Shown here piece after piece: positions 9,501-17,177 of a stretch of 64,000 nucleotides of DNA. Under the pieces are notes generated by a model that saw only the letters and a list, made by a program, of their open reading frames with translations, had not been told where the DNA came from and searched no databases. The position numbers were made by a program, and so were the translations under genes. Each line of letters begins with the position of its first letter. The stretch's first letter is position 1. This stretch comes from Saccharopolyspora gloriosae (GTDB taxonomy: Bacteria; Actinomycetota; Actinomycetes; Mycobacteriales; Pseudonocardiaceae): assembly GCF_022828475.1 (NCBI RefSeq), contig NZ_CP059557.1:5131470-5195469 (forward strand), in the 5' to 3' direction.

Positions 9501-9879
9501 TCAACGGAGCGCGCGCCGAAGCGACTCCCGGACTCAGATATTCGGGCCGCAGTCCCGAACCGGCCAGGTCAGCGGTGAGCACATCGCCGCGCAACCAGCC
9601 CTCCGGCTCGTAGCGCTCGAACTCGGTCAGCGTGAGCCCCGGAGCGAGCGTCGACGTCTCCCGTGCCGTGTCGAACCCGTCCGAGCCGGACGTCCGGTCC
9701 GGAGCGGAACGGACGCTGACCGGCCCGTGTTCGGCCGCAGACGCGGCGGGAACGTCCTCCACCGGCGGCGGCCCGACCGGCGCGGTGAACCCGCTCGAGG
9801 TGGCGGCCCCGGCGGGCGCGGTCACCACACCCATCAGGACCGCACCGGACACCACCACGACCAGACCGCGCGACCGCAT
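6526..9879 (-). CDS. Secreted phosphodiester glycosidase fused to metallophosphoesterase
   Basis: A 1117-residue exported protein. A signal peptide covers about residues 1-25 (hydrophobic core, then APAGAA). Residues about 90-410 form a NAGPA-type phosphodiester glycosidase domain, with GVNGDFFDID at 136-145 and the INLDGGGSS strand near 370. A beta-rich, Ig-like region follows. Residues about 770-1000 are a calcineurin-type metallophosphoesterase, with VVSDAQF, INGDLVDRG, PGNHE and GHAG metal-binding blocks. The two activities could act in turn on phosphodiester-linked wall sugars such as teichoic acids or exopolysaccharide; that substrate is inference. It stands alone and is divergent from the small gene at 10061. 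Confidence 0.85.
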   Translation of the reverse strand: MRSRGLVVVVSGAVLMGVVTAPAGAATSSGFTAPVGPPPVEDVPAASAAEHGPVSVRSAPDRTSGSDGFDTARETSTLAPGLTLTEFERYEPEGWLRGDVLTADLAGSGLRPEYLSPGVASARAPLTEQLSGAVAGVNGDFFDIDASGAPLGAAISGGELLSAPAAGHNEVAAVGGAEAAGRLMQVFLAAELTRADGTATPITDLNAPTIAADGIGLYTPYWGGASRTSVVDGHAPVVEVELAGDVVTQVRPAPAEGPVPDGAARLLGVGGGAEALRSLRPGDRATVHYRPRTEGADVAVGGNKVLLRGGEVQPVDDKALHPRTAVGFSADGARMWLVTIDGRQADSRGATERELAERLRALGAVDAINLDGGGSSTLLARERGAAAAEVHNSPSDGELRPVPNGIGFSTAPGSGRLRGFRVDPADGTRVLSGLTRKLTAHGHDESGAPVAAEPAWSVSPPGGGRVNGGVLHAGRPGTSTVTASAPGATGSAELTVLGPPVRLSTDTERVELPAQGSRGRFQVLGHDSEGFETWVEPADVRLEYDRRAVRIEPNGDGFAVTALSPSASSAVTARVGDQVTHLGITTGSRPEPLAPLDGAAGWNTAVFPESVRASLSQAPGHAGTPGLALDYALTGSTTTRAAYVNADQALPLPPGTQRVGVWVNGDGNGAWLRGTVEDAAGVATTVDLARNVDWTGWRYVEAPLPAGAAGALRLQRLYVVEPDGARQYAGRLVFDELTARVAPDVPVPPDPRPRDPAVVQDATLPPAPGAARIAVVSDAQFTADDPDGPLVAQARRSLREAVASGPDALVINGDLVDRGTAADFDLARQMIDSEVGGRVPWYYVPGNHEASGPGDLSEFAAEFGATHQVADVAGSRAVLLDSSSGSLLGGGFGQVRMLRSALDEASRDPRIHSVSVFLHHPLDDPGPSEASELADPKEAGLLNRWLADFERDTGKSAVLVAGHAGVFHSSTVDGVNLEVNGNAGKQPAAAPEDGGFTGWSLLRVDPGDRRGSVRWETRPHVDRIELAVPPLAPDAVVPVTADVAQGDRVVPVRYPVSAYWEGGRSVHIGRPEEAAPGSVAAFDPITGSLTGLRPGRGELSVMVNGVKQSTVFTVTQK

Positions 9880-10060
9880 GAACCCTCCCGAGTACGCCGG
9901 ATCATCAGCAGATCGCACCGGTGCTGCCGGATGCGAGCGCCGAACTGAACAACACTCGAACAGCCCATGCCGATCGGTCACGCGTGGTCCCGGCGGCGGG
10001 CCGGGCACTGCGAAGCCGCCGGTACAGTCGAAGAACCACTTCCCGCGAAGGAGTCAGGTC

Positions 10061-10393
10061 ATGCGCAGCGCTTCGCCCGCTCTGCTCTCGTCCGCGGGAC
10101 TGATCGCCGGTTTCGGTGTCACCAGGCTGCAACGCCACCGCTCCTGGAGCGGGCTGGTCGCGGGAGCCGGTGGCCTCGCCGCGATGGACAGCTGCCGACG
10201 GCGCAGCGGCGGCGGCCGGGCGCTCGTGCTCGGAGCCGCGTACGCGGGCGCGCTCGCCGGATCACACCCGTTGGCGCGGCGAATCGGCGCATGGCCCGCG
10301 GTCCTCACCGCCGCAGCGGGCGTCGCCGGGGCCGCGCACCTGCTCGTTCAAGGCGGCACCGCCACCGATCGAACGGAAGAACGCGGGTCCTGA
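10061..10393 (+). CDS. Small Ala/Gly-rich membrane protein, unknown
   Basis: A 110-residue protein with three or four short hydrophobic stretches (about 8-20, 28-42, 55-68 and 80-100) separated by Arg-rich turns, suggesting a small integral membrane protein. The ATG at 10061 has GAAGGAG eight bases upstream. I do not recognise a family. Codon use is strongly actinobacterial (third positions nearly all G/C), supporting a real gene. It is divergent from the glycosidase gene, with 181 bases between the starts. Confidence 0.65.
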   Translation: MRSASPALLSSAGLIAGFGVTRLQRHRSWSGLVAGAGGLAAMDSCRRRSGGGRALVLGAAYAGALAGSHPLARRIGAWPAVLTAAAGVAGAAHLLVQGGTATDRTEERGS

Positions 10394-10501
10394 GCCGCGG
10401 AGCGGCCGGCGAATATCCCCCGACCGGTGCGTACGTCCAGTACAGGTCCTCATTAGGCTGTCCGGGTGGCTTTCCACGTTTTTCACGGTGAAGGGACTCC
10501 G

Positions 10502-11782
10502 GTGACCGCTCAAGCCTCGACCATCGAAGAGCTGACCGCCCGGCGCGATCGCGCCCGCCACGACCACGCGGAATTGGCCGCGCGCGGGCTGAAACTGGAC
10601 CTCACCAGGGGGAAGCCTTCGCCGCAGCAGCTTGATCTCTCGAACGGGCTGCTGGAGTCTCCGGCGGCAGCCGTCTCCGCCGATGGCACCGACCTGCGCA
10701 ATTACGGCGGCTTGCAGGGCCTGCCCGAGCTGCGGGCGATCTTCAGCGACGCGTTGCAGGTACCGGTGGATCAGTTGCTGGCGGCGGGGAACTCCAGTCT
10801 GGAACTGATGCACGACGCACTCGTCTTCTCGCTGCTCGGGACGCTGCCCGGCGGGCAGCGCCGCTGGGTGGACGAGCCGGAGATCGCGTTCCTCTGCCCG
10901 GTGCCCGGCTACGACCGGCACTTCGCGCTGTGCGAACGGCTGGGCATCAAGATGATCCAGGTGCCGATGACCTCGCACGGCCCGGACATGGACGTCGTCG
11001 AACGGCTCGCCGCCGAGGACCCGCGGGTGAAGGGCATCTGGTGCGTGCCCAAGTACAGCAACCCGGACGGCGCGGTCTACTCCGACGCCACGGTGCGCAG
11101 GCTGGCGGCGATGCCGGCCGCCGCGCCCGACTTCCGGATCTTCTGGGACAACGCCTACGCGGTGCATCACCTCGCCGATGAGCCTGCCGAGATCGCGGAC
11201 CTGCTCGCGCTCTGCGCGGAGCACGACAACCCGGACCGAGCGTTCGTGTTCGGTTCCACCTCGAAGATCACGTTCGCGGGTAGCGGGGTCGCCTTCTTCG
11301 GCTCGTCGGCCGCCAACGTCCAGTGGTGGCTCGGCTGCACCGCCAAGCGCAGCATCGGACCCGACAAGGTCAACCAGCTGCGGCACGTGCGGTTCCTCCG
11401 CGACGCGGACGGGCTGCGCGAGCACATGCGCCAGCACGCGGCGCTGATCCGGCCCAAGTTCGACGCGGTCGACAAGATCCTCCACGCCGAGTTGGGCGGT
11501 ACCGGCCTCGCCGAGTGGACGCGCCCGGAGGGCGGCTACTTCATCAGCGTGCAGGTGCCCGCGGGCTGCGCCCGCGCGGTGGTCGCCAAGGCGCAGGAGG
11601 CGGGCATCGCCCTCACTCCGGCGGGCGCGACTCACCCTGCCGGGGACGACCCGCTCGACCAGGTGATCCGCATCGCGCCGACCTACCCGGAGCAGTCGGA
11701 GCTCGAGATGGCCATCGCCGGTTTCGCGACCTGCGTACGCCTCGTCGGCACCGAGAAGCTGCTCGCCGAACACCAGGGCTGA
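10502..11782 (+). CDS. PLP-dependent aminotransferase (PF12897-like, alanine-glyoxylate type)
   Basis: A 426-residue fold-type I aminotransferase. The probable Schiff-base lysine is in GSTSKITFAGSG. The Asn and Tyr of VPKYSNPDGAVYS and the Asp of FWDNAYAVHH fit the cofactor-binding positions. The N-terminal LDLTRGKP motif marks the group usually annotated as aspartate aminotransferase of the alanine-glyoxylate type. I prefer the GTG at 10502, with GAAGG upstream; an in-frame GTG at 10466 would add 12 residues. The substrate is not determined from sequence. The gene ends at a strong terminator. Confidence 0.9.
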   Translation: MTAQASTIEELTARRDRARHDHAELAARGLKLDLTRGKPSPQQLDLSNGLLESPAAAVSADGTDLRNYGGLQGLPELRAIFSDALQVPVDQLLAAGNSSLELMHDALVFSLLGTLPGGQRRWVDEPEIAFLCPVPGYDRHFALCERLGIKMIQVPMTSHGPDMDVVERLAAEDPRVKGIWCVPKYSNPDGAVYSDATVRRLAAMPAAAPDFRIFWDNAYAVHHLADEPAEIADLLALCAEHDNPDRAFVFGSTSKITFAGSGVAFFGSSAANVQWWLGCTAKRSIGPDKVNQLRHVRFLRDADGLREHMRQHAALIRPKFDAVDKILHAELGGTGLAEWTRPEGGYFISVQVPAGCARAVVAKAQEAGIALTPAGATHPAGDDPLDQVIRIAPTYPEQSELEMAIAGFATCVRLVGTEKLLAEHQG

Positions 11783-11786
11783 GCGC

Positions 11787-11822
11787 AACCAGGTGGGGAG
11801 CCCTGCCACTCCCCACCTGGTT
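11787..11822 (+). terminator. Terminator after aminotransferase
   Basis: Perfect 14-base stem AACCAGGTGGGGAG (11787-11800) with CTCCCCACCTGGTT (11809-11822) and an 8-base loop, directly after the stop codon. Confidence 0.85.
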
Positions 11823-11892
11823 CATGACGATCCGCCGGGTTTCCGCGAACGACGCCGCTCGCCGGAACTTCCGAGTCGACTCGGCCACGACA

Positions 11893-11931
11893 GCAGAAGG
11901 TGGCCCGGCGGGATGCCGGGCCACCTTCTGC
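11893..11931 (-). terminator. Terminator after nrdJ
   Basis: Perfect 17-base stem (11893-11909 with 11915-11931) and a 5-base loop, 53 bases downstream of the nrdJ stop. It stands back to back with the aminotransferase terminator. Confidence 0.85.
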
Positions 11932-11983
11932 ACTGCTATTTCAGTTCTGCTCGCGAACTATCGCCGTCGCGCCTTGCGCTCGA

Positions 11984-14812
11984 TCAGCTGCAGCCCGAGG
12001 TAGAGCCGCAGCCCTCGCAGAGGTAGCAGGAACCGGACGGACGCATCTTCGTGCCGCAGGTCATGCACAGCGGCGCGTCCGCGGCCTTGCCCAGCCGCAG
12101 CTCCAACAACTCCGTAGAGCTGCCCGCCCCGCGACCGTCCTCGTCCCGCCGCGAGTCCGAGGCCGAGGACTCCACAGTGGAACGCATGGTGTCCAGGTCG
12201 ACCTCACCACCACTGGCCGAACCCGAGCCGTAGTCCGCGGTCTGGGCCGTGCGCTCGTCCGAGGTGAAGATGCCCAGCTGAGCACGCTTCTCGTAGGGCA
12301 GGTAGTCCAGCGCCAGCCTGCGGAACAGGTAGTCCAAGACGCTGCCCGCCATCCGCACGTCCGGGTCGTCGGTCATGCCCGCCGGCTCGAAGCGCAGGTT
12401 CTGGAACTTCGAGACGTAGAACTCCAGCGGGATGCCGTACTGCAGGCCCACCGAGATCGACATCGAGAAGGCGTCCATCACGCCCGCCAGCGTCGACCCC
12501 TGCTTGCCCAGCTTCACGAAGATCTCGCCCAAGCCGTCGTCCGGGTAGGAACCGGCGTGCAGGTAACCCTCGGCACCGCCCACGGTGAACGAGACGGTCT
12601 GGCTCGGCCGCTTCTTCGGCAGCCGCTTGCGGACCGGGCGGTACTCGATCTGCTTCTCGACCTCCTTCTCGGAGGACGCCTTGTCGCCCTTTCCTGCCGA
12701 CAACGGCTGGCCGACCTTGCAGTTGTCCCGGTAGATGGCCAGTGCCTTGAGGCCCAGCCGCCAGCCCTCGAAGTAGATCTCCTCGACGTCGGCGACCGAC
12801 GCCGCCTCCGGCATGTTCACCGTCTTCGAGATGGCGCCGGACAAGAACGGCTGCACCGCGGCCATCATCCGGACGTGGCCCATCGGGGCGATCGAACGCT
12901 CGCCCATCGCGCAGTCGAACACCTCGTAGTGCTCGGGGCGCAGTCCGGGAGCGTCCACGACGTGGCCGTGCTCGGCGATGTACTCGACGATCGCCTCGAT
13001 CTGCTCTTCCTGGTAGTTCAGCGCCTTGAGCGCCCGCGGCACCGTCTGGTTGACGATCTGCATGGAGCCGCCGCCGACCAGCTTCTTGAACTTCACCAGC
13101 GCGAGGTCGGGCTCGACTCCGGTGGTGTCGCAGTCCATCATCAAGCCGATCGTGCCGGTCGGGGCCAGCAACGACGCCTGCGCGTTGCGCCACCCGTTGC
13201 GGGCACCGATCTCCAGGCCGTCCTGCCAGACCTTGGTGGCCAGCTTGTGCACGGCCACGTCGTTGTGGTGGTACGTGCGGACCAGGTCGTTGGCCGCGGC
13301 GTGCTTGCGCATCACCCGCTGGTGCGCGTCGGCGTTGCGCGCGTAGCCCTCGTACGGGCCGACCGCGCCGGCGAGCTCCGCCGACCTCTTGTAGGCGGTG
13401 CCGGTCATCAGCGAGGTGATCGCCGCCGACAGCGCACGGCCCCCGTCGGAGTCGTAGGCGTGCCCGGTGGCCATCAGCAGCGCGCCCAGGTTCGCGTACC
13501 CGATGCCGAGCTGGCGGTACTTGCGGGTCGTCTCGCCGATGGCCTCGGTCGGGAAGTCCGCGAAGCTGATCGAGATGTCCATCGCGGTGATGACGAACTC
13601 GACGGTCTTCTCGAACAGTTCCGCGTCGAAGGTCAGGTCCGAACGCAGGAACTTCATCAGGTTCAACGAGGCGAGGTTGCAGCTGGAGTTGTCCAGGTGC
13701 ATGTACTCGGAGCACGGGTTCGAAGCCGAGATCCGACCGCTCTCCGGAGCGGTGTGCCAGTCGTTGATCGTGCCGTCGTACTGGATACCGGGGTCGGCGC
13801 TGTCCCAGGCGGCCTGCGCCATCTTCCGGAACACGTCGCGCGCCTGGACCGTCTCGACCACCGAGCCGTCGGTACGGGCACGCAGGTTGAACGGACCGCC
13901 GCTCTCGACGGCCCGCATGAACTCGTCGTTGACGCGGATCGAGTTGTTCGCGTTCTGGTACTGCACGGAGGACATGTCCGAGCCGCCCAGGTCCACGTCG
14001 AACCCGGCGTCGCGCAGCGCACGGATCTTGCGCTCTTCCTTGGACTTGGTCTCGACGAACTCCTCGACGTCCGGGTGGTCCACGTCGAGGATGACCATCT
14101 TCGCGGCCCGGCGGGTCGCGCCACCGGACTTGATGGTGCCCGCGGACGCGTCGGCGCCGCGCATGAACGAGACGGGTCCCGAGGCGGTGCCGCCGGAGGA
14201 CAGCAGTTCCTTGGAGGAACGGATCCGGGACAGGTTCAGGCCCGCGCCCGAACCGCCCTTGAAGATCAGGCCCTCTTCCTTGTACCAGTCGAGGATCGAC
14301 TCCATGGTGTCGTCCACGGAGAGGATGAAGCAGGCCGAGACCTGCTGGCGCGAGCTGGTGCCCACGTTGAACCAGACCGGCGAGTTGAAGCTGAACACCT
14401 GGTGCAGCAGCATCCAGGTCAGCTCGTGCTCGAAGATCTCGGCGTCCGCGTCAGTGGCGAAGTAGTCGTGCTCGACGCCCGCGCCCGCGTAGGTCTTCAC
14501 GACCCGGTCGATCAGCTGCCGCAAGCTGCTCTCCCGCTGCTCAGTGCCCTGCGCACCGCGGAAGTACTTGCTGGTCACGATGTTGACCGCGTTCAGCGAC
14601 CAGAAGTCGGGGAATTCGACTCCGCGCTGTTCGAAGTTGACCGAACCGTCCCGCCAGTTGGTCATCACCACGTCCCTGCGCTCCCACGACACCTCGTCGT
14701 AGGGGTGCACCCCCTCGGTGGTGTAGACGCGCTGCACCCGGATGCCCTTGGTACGAACACCTGAATCCGGCTCCCCCGCGGCGCCGGCCGGGCTGCCCAC
14801 GGTCTCTGTCAT
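11984..14812 (-). CDS. nrdJ: Adenosylcobalamin-dependent ribonucleotide reductase
   Basis: A 942-residue class II ribonucleotide reductase that makes deoxyribonucleotides independently of oxygen, using coenzyme B12. Seen: the SACFILSVDDTM and NPCSEYMHLDNSSCN blocks carrying active-site cysteines, FKGGSGAGLNLSRIRS, and a C-terminal Cys-rich tail (CMTCGTKMRPSGSCYLCEGC) that re-reduces the active site or binds zinc. The ATG at 14812 has a purine-rich GAGGGACAGG upstream. nrdR lies 121 bases upstream on the same strand, as in Streptomyces nrdRJ, so it is probably cotranscribed and NrdR-repressed. There is no sign of a cobalamin riboswitch or an intein. Confidence 0.96.
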   Translation of the reverse strand: MTETVGSPAGAAGEPDSGVRTKGIRVQRVYTTEGVHPYDEVSWERRDVVMTNWRDGSVNFEQRGVEFPDFWSLNAVNIVTSKYFRGAQGTEQRESSLRQLIDRVVKTYAGAGVEHDYFATDADAEIFEHELTWMLLHQVFSFNSPVWFNVGTSSRQQVSACFILSVDDTMESILDWYKEEGLIFKGGSGAGLNLSRIRSSKELLSSGGTASGPVSFMRGADASAGTIKSGGATRRAAKMVILDVDHPDVEEFVETKSKEERKIRALRDAGFDVDLGGSDMSSVQYQNANNSIRVNDEFMRAVESGGPFNLRARTDGSVVETVQARDVFRKMAQAAWDSADPGIQYDGTINDWHTAPESGRISASNPCSEYMHLDNSSCNLASLNLMKFLRSDLTFDAELFEKTVEFVITAMDISISFADFPTEAIGETTRKYRQLGIGYANLGALLMATGHAYDSDGGRALSAAITSLMTGTAYKRSAELAGAVGPYEGYARNADAHQRVMRKHAAANDLVRTYHHNDVAVHKLATKVWQDGLEIGARNGWRNAQASLLAPTGTIGLMMDCDTTGVEPDLALVKFKKLVGGGSMQIVNQTVPRALKALNYQEEQIEAIVEYIAEHGHVVDAPGLRPEHYEVFDCAMGERSIAPMGHVRMMAAVQPFLSGAISKTVNMPEAASVADVEEIYFEGWRLGLKALAIYRDNCKVGQPLSAGKGDKASSEKEVEKQIEYRPVRKRLPKKRPSQTVSFTVGGAEGYLHAGSYPDDGLGEIFVKLGKQGSTLAGVMDAFSMSISVGLQYGIPLEFYVSKFQNLRFEPAGMTDDPDVRMAGSVLDYLFRRLALDYLPYEKRAQLGIFTSDERTAQTADYGSGSASGGEVDLDTMRSTVESSASDSRRDEDGRGAGSSTELLELRLGKAADAPLCMTCGTKMRPSGSCYLCEGCGSTSGCS

Positions 14813-14933
14813 GACCTGTCCCTCTTCCCTGTTGCTCGCTCGTGCATTCCCGCCACCGTCCGGGCTCCCCGTCCGGCTCGGTCGCATCCCACCCACGTTC
14901 GCCGACCCGCGCCTCGCGTGTCGCCGCTTCGAC

Positions 14934-15422
14934 CTAGCCACCGGCATTCCCTTCGGCCACCCGGGGAACCACGCCGCCCGACGCATCCCGGAGGTCCGCG
15001 ATCTCCTTCTCGAAGTCCTCCACGGAGGAGAAGGCCCGATACACGCTGGCGAACCGCAGGTACGCGACCTCGTCCAGTTCGCGCAGCGGCCCCAGAATCG
15101 CGAGTCCGACCTCATGGCTGGGCAACTCCGACACACCTCGGGAGCGGACCGCGTCCTCAACGCGGTGTGCGAGCTGCTGCAGAGCGTCCTCCTGCACGGG
15201 ACGCCCCTGGCAGGCACGCCGGACCCCCCGGACCACCTTCTCCCGGCTGAACGCCTCGGTGACGCCGGAACGCTTGACGACCGACAGCACGAGCTCTTCC
15301 ACCGTCGTGAACCGGCGACCGCAGGCGGAACATGATCGCCTGCGCCGGATCGCCTGGCCTTCCTCGACCTCGCGCGAGTCGACCACTCGCGAATCGTCGC
15401 CCCGGCAGAACGGGCACCGCAT
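14934..15422 (-). CDS. nrdR: Transcriptional repressor NrdR
   Basis: A 162-residue repressor of ribonucleotide reductase genes. The N-terminal zinc ribbon has CPFC and CSAC pairs with [13 protein letters not shown] between, followed by an ATP-cone domain ([16 protein letters not shown] onward) that senses ATP/dATP. The ATG at 15422 gives the canonical MRCPFC N-terminus, 21 codons after the longest open start. It sits upstream of nrdJ, its expected target. Two NrdR-box-like sites lie upstream. The length is slightly above the usual 150-160. Confidence 0.96.
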   Translation of the reverse strand: MRCPFCRGDDSRVVDSREVEEGQAIRRRRSCSACGRRFTTVEELVLSVVKRSGVTEAFSREKVVRGVRRACQGRPVQEDALQQLAHRVEDAVRSRGVSELPSHEVGLAILGPLRELDEVAYLRFASVYRAFSSVEDFEKEIADLRDASGGVVPRVAEGNAGG

Positions 15423-15522
15423 CGGACTCACCCCCTTCCCGGCGTCGTCATCACCCACACCATCTCGGCAGCCGGTCGCGCTCACGGTCCGTGGACGCGC
15501 GAATACTCCGTGATCCCAACCT

Positions 15523-15560
15523 GTGGAGTAACTACACCGGCGTAACTACTAGATGTTGTG
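15523..15560 (-). promoter_or_regulatory. Possible NrdR boxes upstream of nrdR
   Basis: CTAGATGTTGTG at 15549-15560 agrees with the known NrdR-box core CWATATATWGTG at 10 of 12 positions. A second imperfect palindrome, GTGGAGTAACTACAC, lies at 15523-15537. The centre-to-centre spacing is about 25 bases, not the usual near-integral helical spacing, so the second site is weaker evidence. Confidence 0.45.
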
Positions 15561-15694
15561 GTCGACTTTAATCCGCCGCAGATCGGGAAGCAAACCGACC
15601 CACCCTGCCTCGCACGGTCGAGTGACATCGAACCAAGCGACCTGCGAAAGCCCCAGCCGACACCCCGCGGAGCGAGCGAGATGACGCCTCGGCG

Positions 15695-16156
15695 TCAGCC
15701 GCGCTGAGCGGGAACGATCAACGTGCCGCCTAACCGGGACCCGCCGACATCAAGGTGGTTGAGCTCGACGATCCGGCCGACCACCGCGCGCTGGTCACTG
15801 TCCGGAGCGGAACGGGCCGCCACCGACCACAGCGTGTCGCCATCCGTAACCCGAGCGACCGCAGTAGCATCCGGCACCGGACGCGCCCCCGAATCCAGCG
15901 CGAGCATGCCGAACAGAAGGACACCGACGAATGCACAGGCGCCCACCACGGCCAGCCATGCGCATTCGCGGACGGCGGCGAGCCACCCCGCCCGGCCGGA
16001 CACGACCCGCGGAACGGACGGCGCGAACCCCCTCGGCCCCGGCTCGGCCACGACGCCGCCGCGCAGCGCTGAACGCTCCCCGGCCGCGACCGTCGGGGAT
16101 CCCATTCTCGCAGCGCCGGATCGCGACCGGGTCGCCGCACCGGATATCGCCACCAT
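15695..16156 (-). CDS. LysM-domain membrane protein, ChiZ/DivS position (SOS division inhibitor)
   Basis: A 153-residue protein with a positively charged N-terminal half, one membrane segment at about 75-97 and a C-terminal extracytoplasmic LysM domain (VTDGDTLWSVA ... VVGRIVELNHLD ... LIVPAQRG). Divergent from lexA, it occupies the position of M. tuberculosis Rv2719c (ChiZ) and Corynebacterium DivS, SOS-induced proteins that halt division. An SOS box lies 54-69 bases upstream of its start. The ATG at 16156 has GGAGG seven bases upstream. The division role is inferred from position, topology and the SOS box; no hydrolase motif is visible. Confidence 0.8.
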   Translation of the reverse strand: MVAISGAATRSRSGAARMGSPTVAAGERSALRGGVVAEPGPRGFAPSVPRVVSGRAGWLAAVRECAWLAVVGACAFVGVLLFGMLALDSGARPVPDATAVARVTDGDTLWSVAARSAPDSDQRAVVGRIVELNHLDVGGSRLGGTLIVPAQRG

Positions 16157-16209
16157 GAGCACCTCCAGCATCAGGGCCTAGGGGCGGCCCGCGGGTCGAT
16201 GTATCAAGA

Positions 16210-16225
16210 TCGAAAAGATGTTCGA
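16210..16225. promoter_or_regulatory. LexA (SOS) box, LysM-gene side
   Basis: TCGAAAAGATGTTCGA matches the actinobacterial SOS palindrome TCGAAC-N4-GTTCGA at all but one defined position. It is nearer the divergent LysM gene than lexA and probably controls that gene. Confidence 0.7.
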
Positions 16226-16290
16226 TCGAACCTGCGTGCGATTGTGTACCAACAGTGCCCGAATGCGCCAGAGTCTGGCCCAAATTAACT

Positions 16291-16304
16291 CGAACAGGTG
16301 TTTG
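16291..16304. promoter_or_regulatory. LexA (SOS) box, lexA autoregulation
   Basis: CGAACAGGTGTTTG (GAAC-N4-GTTT) lies 75 bases upstream of the lexA start, as expected for autoregulation. Confidence 0.8.
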
Positions 16305-16378
16305 ATCTTCCACTTTGCCCCGTCTACTGTGGAAATCGGAGTCACGAGCAGTCCCGTTCACGAGGACAGGAGGCAGTG

Positions 16379-17164
16379 GTGGTCAGTAACACGACCGAAT
16401 CGATCAATGACGAACTCGGCACGCCCGACGGCGCCGGATCGACGAACGGTTCTCGCGGCGCGGAGGCGATCGTGACCGACATTCAAGGCGGCGTCGCGGC
16501 GGAGCCGGCCGCACCCGCATCGTCGGTCCCCGAACAGCCGGGCACCGATGAACTCAGCGACCGGCAGCTCAAAGTGCTCGAGTCGATCCGCAGCTGGATG
16601 CGGGAGCACGGCTACCCGCCGAGCGTGCGCGAGATCGGTGACGCGGTGGGCCTCACGTCCACTTCCTCCGTGGCCTACCAGCTGCGCGTGCTGGAGCGGA
16701 AGGGCTTCCTGCGGCGCGATCCGCATCGTCCGCGCACGGTGGGCGTGCTGGTCGCCGACTCCGAGCAGTCCGAGCTCGCCGGACGTCCGAAGCCCGCGTA
16801 CGTCCCGGTGGTGGGCCGGATCGCCGCGGGTGGACCGATCCTGGCCGAGGAATCGGTGGAGGACGTCTTCCCGCTGCCGAAGGAGATCGTCGGCGAGGGC
16901 TCGCTGTTCCTGCTCCAGGTCGTCGGCGATTCGATGACGGACCTGGCCATCACCGACGGCGACTGGGTCGCGGTGCGCCAGCAGCCGGACGCGGACAACG
17001 GTGACGTGGTGGCGGCGATGATCGACGGCGAGGCGACGGTCAAGACGTTCAAGCGCACCGAGGACCACGTGTGGCTGGTGCCGCACAACGAGGCGTACCA
17101 GCCCATCCTGGGCGACGACGCGACGATTCTGGGCAAGGTCGTGGCGGTGCTGCGCAGGCTGTGA
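16379..17164 (+). CDS. lexA: SOS repressor LexA
   Basis: A 261-residue repressor and self-cleaving protease. The winged helix starts at about residue 60 ([12 protein letters not shown] ... [10 protein letters not shown]). The cleavage site Ala-Gly lies in VGRIAAGGP, the catalytic Ser in VVGDSM and the Lys in [10 protein letters not shown]. The GTG at 16379 (or the adjacent GTG at 16376) follows ACAGGAGG. The N-terminal 60 residues are a low-complexity Ala/Gly/acidic extension, a feature shared with other filamentous actinomycete LexA proteins. RecA, its co-protease, is encoded at 38140-39183 in this window. Confidence 0.97.
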   Translation: MVSNTTESINDELGTPDGAGSTNGSRGAEAIVTDIQGGVAAEPAAPASSVPEQPGTDELSDRQLKVLESIRSWMREHGYPPSVREIGDAVGLTSTSSVAYQLRVLERKGFLRRDPHRPRTVGVLVADSEQSELAGRPKPAYVPVVGRIAAGGPILAEESVEDVFPLPKEIVGEGSLFLLQVVGDSMTDLAITDGDWVAVRQQPDADNGDVVAAMIDGEATVKTFKRTEDHVWLVPHNEAYQPILGDDATILGKVVAVLRRL

Positions 17165-17177
17165 GCCGTCGCCGCGG

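Noticed and set aside
6352-9948. Long plus-strand frame opposite the glycosidase/phosphoesterase
   Set aside because: Arg/His/Pro-rich translation with no motifs, mirroring the third-position bias of the real gene on the other strand.
11900-14764. Long plus-strand frame opposite nrdJ
   Set aside because: Shadow of nrdJ; no domain, no ribosome site.
14813-15694. Cobalamin riboswitch for nrdJ
   Set aside because: I looked for the conserved B12-box pattern in the nrdR and nrdJ leaders and saw none.
16220-16231. GTTCGATCGAAC as an extra SOS box
   Set aside because: The half-sites are in the reverse order to GAAC-N4-GTTC; the real box overlaps it at 16210-16225.
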